Assembly (NCBI GenBank): GCA_964462145.1 | Contig: CAYWYB010000357.1 | Location: 1 to 5,113 of the forward strand | Length of the DNA stretch: 5,113 nucleotides | DNA from: GCA-2731375 sp964462145 | GTDB taxonomy: Bacteria > Pseudomonadota > Alphaproteobacteria > GCA-2731375 | Direction of reading: 5' to 3' | Translations under genes and position numbers: made by a program | Shown: positions 1-3,228 of the stretch, one piece after another | How positions within the stretch are numbered: the stretch's first letter is position 1 | Layout of the letters: each line of letters opens with the position of its first letter | Notes under the pieces: model-generated | Databases searched by the model: none | Seen by the model: only the letters and a program-made list of their open reading frames with translations | Told to the model about the DNA's origin: nothing

Positions 1-80
1 TCGGAGGCGGCCATCGCACCGCCGATGCCCAACAGGACGGTCATCAACACGGCTGCCGCCGTCCAAACCCGTATCGTCAT
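1..80 (-). CDS. 5' end of a secreted or envelope protein gene (only the signal peptide is visible)
   Basis: An ATG at 78-80 opens a minus-strand reading frame that runs without a stop to the left edge, giving 26 residues that begin MTIRVWTAAAVLMTVLLG. This has the layout of a Sec signal peptide: one Arg near the N-terminus, a hydrophobic stretch at about residues 8-18, and small residues at the end (GGAMAAS), with likely cleavage after Ala-Met-Ala. A G-rich stretch (GGTGGGG) lies 8 bases upstream of the ATG as a modest ribosome binding site. The gene follows the sel1 gene on the same strand after 101 bases. The mature protein is outside the window, so no function can be assigned. The reading is supported only by the signal peptide and the start context. 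Confidence 0.65.
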   Translation of the reverse strand, partial: MTIRVWTAAAVLMTVLLGIGGAMAAS

Positions 81-132
81 TACCAACGCCCCACCAAGCT
101 GAGGCTACAGTAATGCGGAATGGCCGGTCGGG

Positions 133-160
133 CCAATAGCGATCTGAAATGCCTTGTCCA
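133..160 (-). promoter_or_regulatory. Weak sigma70-like promoter candidate for the left-edge gene
   Basis: On the minus strand, TGGACA (160-155, five of six matches to TTGACA) is followed after 16 bases by TATTGG (138-133, three of six matches to TATAAT). Transcription would start near 126, giving a leader of about 46 bases before the ATG at 80. A small inverted repeat, TGGCC/GGCCA (121-125 and 131-135), overlaps the -10 region and might be an operator or part of a terminator. The -10 match is poor, so this is only a candidate. Confidence 0.25.
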
Positions 161-181
161 AAAAAATCACCCTAACGAGCG

Positions 182-1051
182 CTAACCACCTTCCTTTATG
201 GGGAAGAAACTGTTAATGCGCCGCCCCGCCTCGGCCCGCTGCCTGGGCGTCAGGCGCGGGGCCAGGACCTTCAGGTTCTCTTGCGCCTGCATATGGCCCT
301 GGCGGGCCGCCAGGCTCATCCATTTAAAGGCCTCGATGGGATCCGCCTCGACGCCCTGGCCCTTGGCATAGCGCGTCGCCAGATGGCTTTGCGCCTTGGC
401 ATAGCCCTGTTCGGCGGCACGGTGGAACCACCTGACCGAAAGGGCATGATCCTGGGGCACGCCGTCGCCGTCGCGATAAGCCTTGGCCAGATTATACTGC
501 GCCTTATCCAGACCGGTTTCCGCCGCCGCTTTGTACATGGCAGCGGCCTTATCGGCGTCGACGGCGACACCCAGGCCATAATGGTACATCTTGCCAAGGG
601 TATAGCGGGAGCGGTTCAAGCCCGCCTCCGCGGCGCGTTCCAGCCAGTGCACCGCATCCTTATAGCTTTGCGCCACGCCGTCGCCGGCGATATAGGCATT
701 GGCCAGATTATGCTGGGCCAGGCGGAAGCCCCCTTCCGCCGATTGCCGCCACCACTTGACCGCCGCCTCTCGATCCTGGACCACACCCTTGCCTTCATCG
801 TACAGGATGCCGACGTTGTATTGCGCCTTGCTGTGGCCCGCCTTCGCCAGGGCCAGCCATTCCTTGGCGGCCGTGGCAAAATCTCCCCGTTGATAGGCCA
901 TATAACCCGTCTTGAAATCCGCCGCTTGGCCCGCCGGGGCCGTACAGATGGCCGCGAATACGAGAAACAGGCAGGACAGTAGGAATTTGCTAGGTGATCG
1001 TGTGAATGGATCCCGTGCGGGGCGCGGATGACAGCTTGTGTAAGTGCTCAT
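182..1051 (-). CDS. Secreted Sel1-repeat (SLR/TPR-like) protein, 289 aa
   Basis: An exported solenoid protein, probably a periplasmic protein-protein interaction scaffold; its partner is unknown. Residues 1-22 form a long polar, basic N-terminus, about 23-40 a hydrophobic core (KFLLSCLFLVFAAICTAPA), and cleavage is likely after Gly-Gln-Ala at about residue 43. From about residue 73 there are five tandem Sel1-like repeats of roughly 36 residues, each with the A-x-Y-N/T-L-G/A-x-x-Y pattern, a G-x-G-V turn and an A-x-x-W/Y-x-x-x-A-A-E-x-G helix (about 73-108, 109-144, 145-180, 181-216, 217-252). A basic C-terminal tail (PRLTPRQRAEAGRRI) follows. The ATG at 1051 is preferred over a TTG at 1057 because GGGGGAG lies 9 bases before the ATG but only 3 before the TTG. 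The gene starts 23 bases after mlaC stops, so they are probably co-transcribed. Sel1 proteins are functionally diverse and no specific role can be read from the repeats. Confidence 0.9.
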   Translation of the reverse strand: MSTYTSCHPRPARDPFTRSPSKFLLSCLFLVFAAICTAPAGQAADFKTGYMAYQRGDFATAAKEWLALAKAGHSKAQYNVGILYDEGKGVVQDREAAVKWWRQSAEGGFRLAQHNLANAYIAGDGVAQSYKDAVHWLERAAEAGLNRSRYTLGKMYHYGLGVAVDADKAAAMYKAAAETGLDKAQYNLAKAYRDGDGVPQDHALSVRWFHRAAEQGYAKAQSHLATRYAKGQGVEADPIEAFKWMSLAARQGHMQAQENLKVLAPRLTPRQRAEAGRRINSFFPIKEGG

Positions 1052-1060
1052 AATCAATAT

Positions 1061-1067
1061 CTCCCCC
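1061..1067 (-). promoter_or_regulatory. Ribosome binding site of the sel1 gene (decides the start)
   Basis: GGGGGAG on the minus strand ends 9 bases before the ATG at 1051. An in-frame TTG at 1057 is only 3 bases away, too close for initiation, so the ATG is the likely start. The site lies in the 23-base gap after the mlaC stop codon. Confidence 0.6.
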
Positions 1068-1074
1068 GGTTCCG

Positions 1075-1704
1075 CTAGGACGCCACGCCGAATTTCTCGG
1101 TGCGCGCGCGCAGGGTCTGCAGCAACCCCTGCATGCCTCGCCGCCGGACCACGGCATTGAATTCCGAACGCTGGGTAACGGCCATGGAGACCCCCTCGAC
1201 CATGATGTCGATAATTTTGTACTCGCCGTTCAGCGGCCGAACCCGCCAGTTCGCCTTGATCGGCGGTCCGCCGGGCTGCACGATGCTGGTCTTTACCATG
1301 ACATCCTTCTTGCCCGCCGCGCTGGCGCCGGCCACGCTAAAGGTCTCGCCGGAATAGCCGCCCAGGCGGCGGCTGTAGGATTTCAAAATAAACTCGGTAA
1401 ACAGCTTGATATAGTCGGCCCGCTCCTGCGGTGTTGCCTTGCGCCAATGCTTGCCCAGGACAAAACGGGCAATAAAGGGCATGTCGAAGCCGTTGGATAA
1501 CAGGACGCGGAATTGCGCTTCCCGGGTTTCCATTTTGCCGCCGCTGGATTGCAATATGGCAATGGCGCGCTGTGCGAGATTGCTGATGAAGGCCGATGCA
1601 CCCTTGACCGCCTCTGGCGAGGCGGCCGCGAAAAGCAGACCTGGCACCACCAACGTGGCGCCGATCGCGGTGCCTCCCAATAGAAATCCCCGGCGTGATG
1701 GCAA
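1075..1704 (-). CDS. mlaC: MlaC/Ttg2D-family phospholipid-binding periplasmic protein (TTG start), 209 aa
   Basis: A periplasmic carrier of the MlaC (toluene tolerance Ttg2D, Tgt2) family. In characterised systems MlaC shuttles phospholipids between the outer-membrane MlaA complex and the inner-membrane MlaFEDB transporter. The family signature is clear: an N-terminal helical part with REAQFRVLLSNGFDMPFIARFVLGKHWR (key residues at about 61-88), TPQERADYIKLFTEFILKSY (91-110), then the beta-rich part with GGYSGETF (115-122), IVQPGGPPIKANWRV (141-155) and EYKIIDIMVEGVSMAVTQRSEF (161-182). The length is normal for the family. The start is placed at TTG 1704 because AAGGAG lies 7 bases upstream and the leader SRRGFLLGGTAIGATLVV begins at once, with cleavage likely around residues 26-28. 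A longer open frame continues to 2067, but that part is the foldback element and not plausible protein. The leader has a twin-arginine (Tat-like) motif. HpnM, a hopanoid-linked relative, is an alternative, but no hopanoid genes are visible. mlaA and mlaFED are also not in the window. Confidence 0.9.
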   Translation of the reverse strand: MPSRRGFLLGGTAIGATLVVPGLLFAAASPEAVKGASAFISNLAQRAIAILQSSGGKMETREAQFRVLLSNGFDMPFIARFVLGKHWRKATPQERADYIKLFTEFILKSYSRRLGGYSGETFSVAGASAAGKKDVMVKTSIVQPGGPPIKANWRVRPLNGEYKIIDIMVEGVSMAVTQRSEFNAVVRRRGMQGLLQTLRARTEKFGVAS

Positions 1705-1711
1705 AGTACGT

Positions 1712-1717
1712 CTCCTT
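1712..1717 (-). promoter_or_regulatory. Ribosome binding site that fixes the mlaC TTG start
   Basis: AAGGAG on the minus strand stands 7 bases upstream of TTG at 1704-1702. This near-perfect Shine-Dalgarno sequence, placed just before the twin-arginine leader, supports the rare TTG start. There is no in-frame ATG between here and the leader. Confidence 0.75.
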
Positions 1718-1779
1718 GTGTTTGGCTGCTCGTGCCCCGCTGGCGCTAGCGCACTTCCGGGATATTGTGGCTCATTTGA

Positions 1780-1883
1780 CCAGCCGATCAAGCCCCGTGG
1801 GTAGGCGCGGTTTGCTGGTCGATGTGGGACATCGTCCAAGAACCGCCCCAGAATTTGTGCCGCCACGGGGCTTGATCGGCTGG
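1780..1883. repeat. Hairpin A inside the palindromic element
   Basis: Bases 1780-1800 (CCAGCCGATCAAGCCCCGTG plus G) pair perfectly with 1863-1883, a 21-base stem without mismatch. Inside it, GCGGTT (1807-1812) can pair with AACCGC (1841-1846). The tip is a six-base stem CGATGT/ACATCG (1820-1825 and 1829-1834) closing a GGG loop at 1826-1828. The hairpin begins immediately after the left outer arm of the element. Confidence 0.85.
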
Positions 1884-1890
1884 CCTCCGG

Positions 1891-1985
1891 TGGCGGTATG
1901 CGTCCATTCGGCGGTGTTGTGGCGCTTGCCCGTAGTCCCACTACGCGCCGCGCGACACGCCTACCCGAATGGATGCCTACCGCCA
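1891..1985. repeat. Hairpin B inside the palindromic element
   Basis: Bases 1891-1911 pair with 1965-1985, 21 positions with one mismatch (T1899 opposite C1977) and one G-U-type pair (G1902 with T1974). The tip is a six-base stem CGTAGT/ACTACG (1931-1936 and 1940-1945) closing a CCC loop at 1937-1939. Between base and tip the pairing is imperfect. The hairpin abuts the right outer arm of the element. Retained pairing in the base stem suggests a constraint on structure. Confidence 0.8.
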
Positions 1986-2019
1986 TCAAATGAACCACAA
2001 TATCCCGGAAGTGCGCTAG

Positions 2020-2110
2020 GTTGTATAAATTACGCTCGGACGCATAAGAATAGAGCAATTGAACCAATTACTTAAGTCGTGAATGCGACACCGAATGGTT
2101 GAAAATTACT
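2020..2110. other. AT-richer intergenic stretch between the palindromic element and the pseudoprotease gene
   Basis: Together with the element, this completes a gap of about 400 bases without a gene (1705-2110). It is visibly richer in A and T than its surroundings and would hold both the 3' end of the upstream transcript and any mlaC promoter. A weak fold can be drawn (AACCAATT near 2064 with GAATGGTT near 2093, plus GTCG/CGAC inside), but no U-tract follows it, so I do not call a terminator. Nothing else recognisable is present. Confidence 0.5.
2022..2050 (-). promoter_or_regulatory. Weak promoter candidate for mlaC just upstream of the palindromic element
   Basis: On the minus strand, TTCTTA (2050-2045, three of six matches to the -35 consensus) is separated by 17 bases from TATACA (2027-2022, four of six matches to the -10 consensus), within an AT-rich setting. 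A start point would fall at about 2015, inside the outer arm, making the whole palindromic element the 5' leader of mlaC. The -35 match is poor, so this is tentative. Confidence 0.2.
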
Positions 2111-3136
2111 CTAGAATTGCGGCTGGAATTTCAACCGTGCATAACGATCTTCTGATTTCAAGGTCAGTTCAAAGGCGTAGCTGTCGCGCAGGACCGTCAT
2201 TTTGATATCAACACCGGCGCTGCCGCTGGACCAGGCCTTGCGGTACAGTTCCGCCATGGAGGCGATGGCCGTTCCGTTGACCTTGACGATGGCATCGCCG
2301 AGTTGCAGGCCGGAGCGCTCCGCCGGACCATCCTGGGCCAGGCCAATGACTTCGACCCCGCCCTCGACCTCAGCCGTGAAAAGCCCCATCCACGGGCGGT
2401 GCGAAGCCGCCGTGCGTCCCTCGCGCAGCATTTCGTCCAGAATTGGTGTCAAAAGATCAATGGGGACAAACATATTGCCGTTGCGGCCGCCTTCGTCATC
2501 GGGGGCGTCAGTGGCGGCATCTTCCACATAAAGCGAGCCGATGCCCAGCAACTTGCCGTCCTGGCCGATAAGGGCCGTACCGCCCCAGTTGGGGTGCGCG
2601 GGCGAGGTAAAGATGGCTTCCTCCAGCATATATTCCCAATAGCCGGCGAACTCGCGCTTGGAGACAACCCGGGCACCAACGGCGCCGCCACGGCCCCCAT
2701 GGCCGGCAACCAGAACCCCGCTTCCCACCGTCAGGTCCGCCGAACGGCCCATGGTCAGAGGCGGCAGTGCCAGCGGTTGCAGCGCCCGCACCAGGCCAAA
2801 GACGCTATCGTAGTCATAGGCGACGACCGTCGCAGGCACCATGTTCCCGGCGGCGTCCTTAATGCTGATCGCCATGGCCTCGACGATCAAATAGCCGATT
2901 GTCAGGATCAAGCCGTCATCATCAATGACAACGCCGTTGCCTTCCCGCTCCGTGCCCAGGAACGGCGCGGTATAGCCGTCGGCGGGAATTTCGGCGTGCA
3001 GTTCCACCACCGCGCTGAGGGCGGCGTCAACGTCAAACGGCAACTTAGCCGCTTCCTCCGTAGCCGACAGCGCGGCTGCGAATGCCATGGGCAGTCCCTT
3101 GGGGTGATGTCCGTTGACTTTCTCCAAGTCGCTCAT
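2111..3136 (-). CDS. HtrA/S1C-like pseudoprotease with C-terminal PDZ domain, 341 aa
   Basis: A trypsin-like (HtrA, S1C) domain at about residues 55-235 is followed by a PDZ domain at about 248-330 (GLAQDGPAERSGLQLGDAIV, then KVNGTAI). The fold is recognisable from GNGVVIDDDGLILT (67-79), a substrate-pocket-like strand region, and GKLLGIGSLY (194-203). The catalytic residues appear lost: the usual T-N-x-H-V-V is TIGYLIV, with Tyr82 at the His site; the usual T-D-L-A-V-L-K is SVFGLVR, with Val112 at the Asp site; and the usual G-N-S-G-G-P is PNWGGTA, with Trp184 at the Ser site. It is therefore probably a non-proteolytic peptide-binding or scaffold protein. The N-terminus (MSDLEKVNGHHPKG) has no signal peptide or membrane segment, so it is likely cytoplasmic, unlike typical HtrA. 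The ATG at 3136 is chosen because GAGGCGGAAG precedes it; the frame is open to 3262, but that extension overlaps the cyclase gene and looks non-coding. It lies 92 bases after the cyclase stop. Confidence 0.85.
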   Translation of the reverse strand: MSDLEKVNGHHPKGLPMAFAAALSATEEAAKLPFDVDAALSAVVELHAEIPADGYTAPFLGTEREGNGVVIDDDGLILTIGYLIVEAMAISIKDAAGNMVPATVVAYDYDSVFGLVRALQPLALPPLTMGRSADLTVGSGVLVAGHGGRGGAVGARVVSKREFAGYWEYMLEEAIFTSPAHPNWGGTALIGQDGKLLGIGSLYVEDAATDAPDDEGGRNGNMFVPIDLLTPILDEMLREGRTAASHRPWMGLFTAEVEGGVEVIGLAQDGPAERSGLQLGDAIVKVNGTAIASMAELYRKAWSSGSAGVDIKMTVLRDSYAFELTLKSEDRYARLKFQPQF

Positions 3137-3152
3137 GCAGCTTCCGCCTCGT

Positions 3153-3182
3153 CTAATCCAGGATTGTCTTAAACATGACAAT
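3153..3182 (-). promoter_or_regulatory. Inverted repeat and weak promoter before the pseudoprotease gene
   Basis: ATTGTC (3163-3168) and GACAAT (3177-3182) form a six-base dyad with an 8-base spacer, typical in size for a regulator site or a small hairpin. Read on the minus strand, TTGTCA (3181-3176, five of six matches to the -35 consensus) is followed after 17 bases by GATTAG (3158-3153, three of six matches to the -10 consensus). The implied start point would be only about 10 bases before the ATG, which is a weakness. If real, it would uncouple this gene from the cyclase. Confidence 0.25.
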
Positions 3183-3228
3183 AGGCCAGGGATGCTGCCG
3201 GGCCAAAGGTGAAAATGCGCGTTGCCGG

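Larger units (their letters stand above)
1746..2019. mobile_element. 274-bp foldback (MITE-like) palindromic element with three-way-junction structure
   Basis: The ends form a 34-base inverted repeat (1746-1779 against 1986-2019) with one mismatch (C1771 opposite A1994). Each arm starts at its outer end with CTAGCGCACTTCCGGGATAT and ends inward with TCATTTGA. Almost all the space between the arms is filled by two further long hairpins, at 1780-1883 and 1891-1985. The first abuts the left arm directly, the second abuts the right arm, and 7 bases separate them, so a single strand can fold as a three-way junction. CTAG stands at both outer ends and could be a duplicated target. No transposase or convincing protein is encoded. 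These traits fit a non-autonomous element mobilised in trans, or a repeated palindromic element such as those scattered through some alphaproteobacterial genomes. I do not recognise a named family. It lies 41 bases upstream of the mlaC start and would be in its leader if the promoter lies further upstream. Confidence 0.75.

Noticed and set aside
101..181. Rho-independent terminator after the sel1 gene, suggested by a run of seven T on the minus strand (167-161)
   Set aside because: No GC-rich stem directly precedes the T run. The nearby TGGCC/GGCCA hairpin at 121-135 lies downstream of it and has no T tract of its own.
281..982. Plus-strand open frame of 233 codons opposite the sel1 gene
   Set aside because: It is the antisense shadow of a clear Sel1-repeat gene in GC-rich DNA; its translation has no recognisable domain.
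1705..2067. N-terminal extension of MlaC to base 2067
   Set aside because: The extension translates the palindromic element, would place a signal peptide in mid-protein, and ignores the AAGGAG-TTG start at 1704.
1695..2075. Plus-strand open frame of 126 codons across the palindromic element
   Set aside because: It consists mostly of inverted-repeat sequence and overlaps the start of mlaC on the other strand; it is kept only as a remark on the element.
2063..2100. Terminator-like fold downstream of the pseudoprotease gene
   Set aside because: The stem is short, interrupted and AT-rich, with no following U tract.
2303..3172. Plus-strand open frame of 289 codons opposite the pseudoprotease gene
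   Set aside because: The opposite strand encodes clear trypsin-like and PDZ motifs, while this translation is low-complexity and matches no family I recognise.
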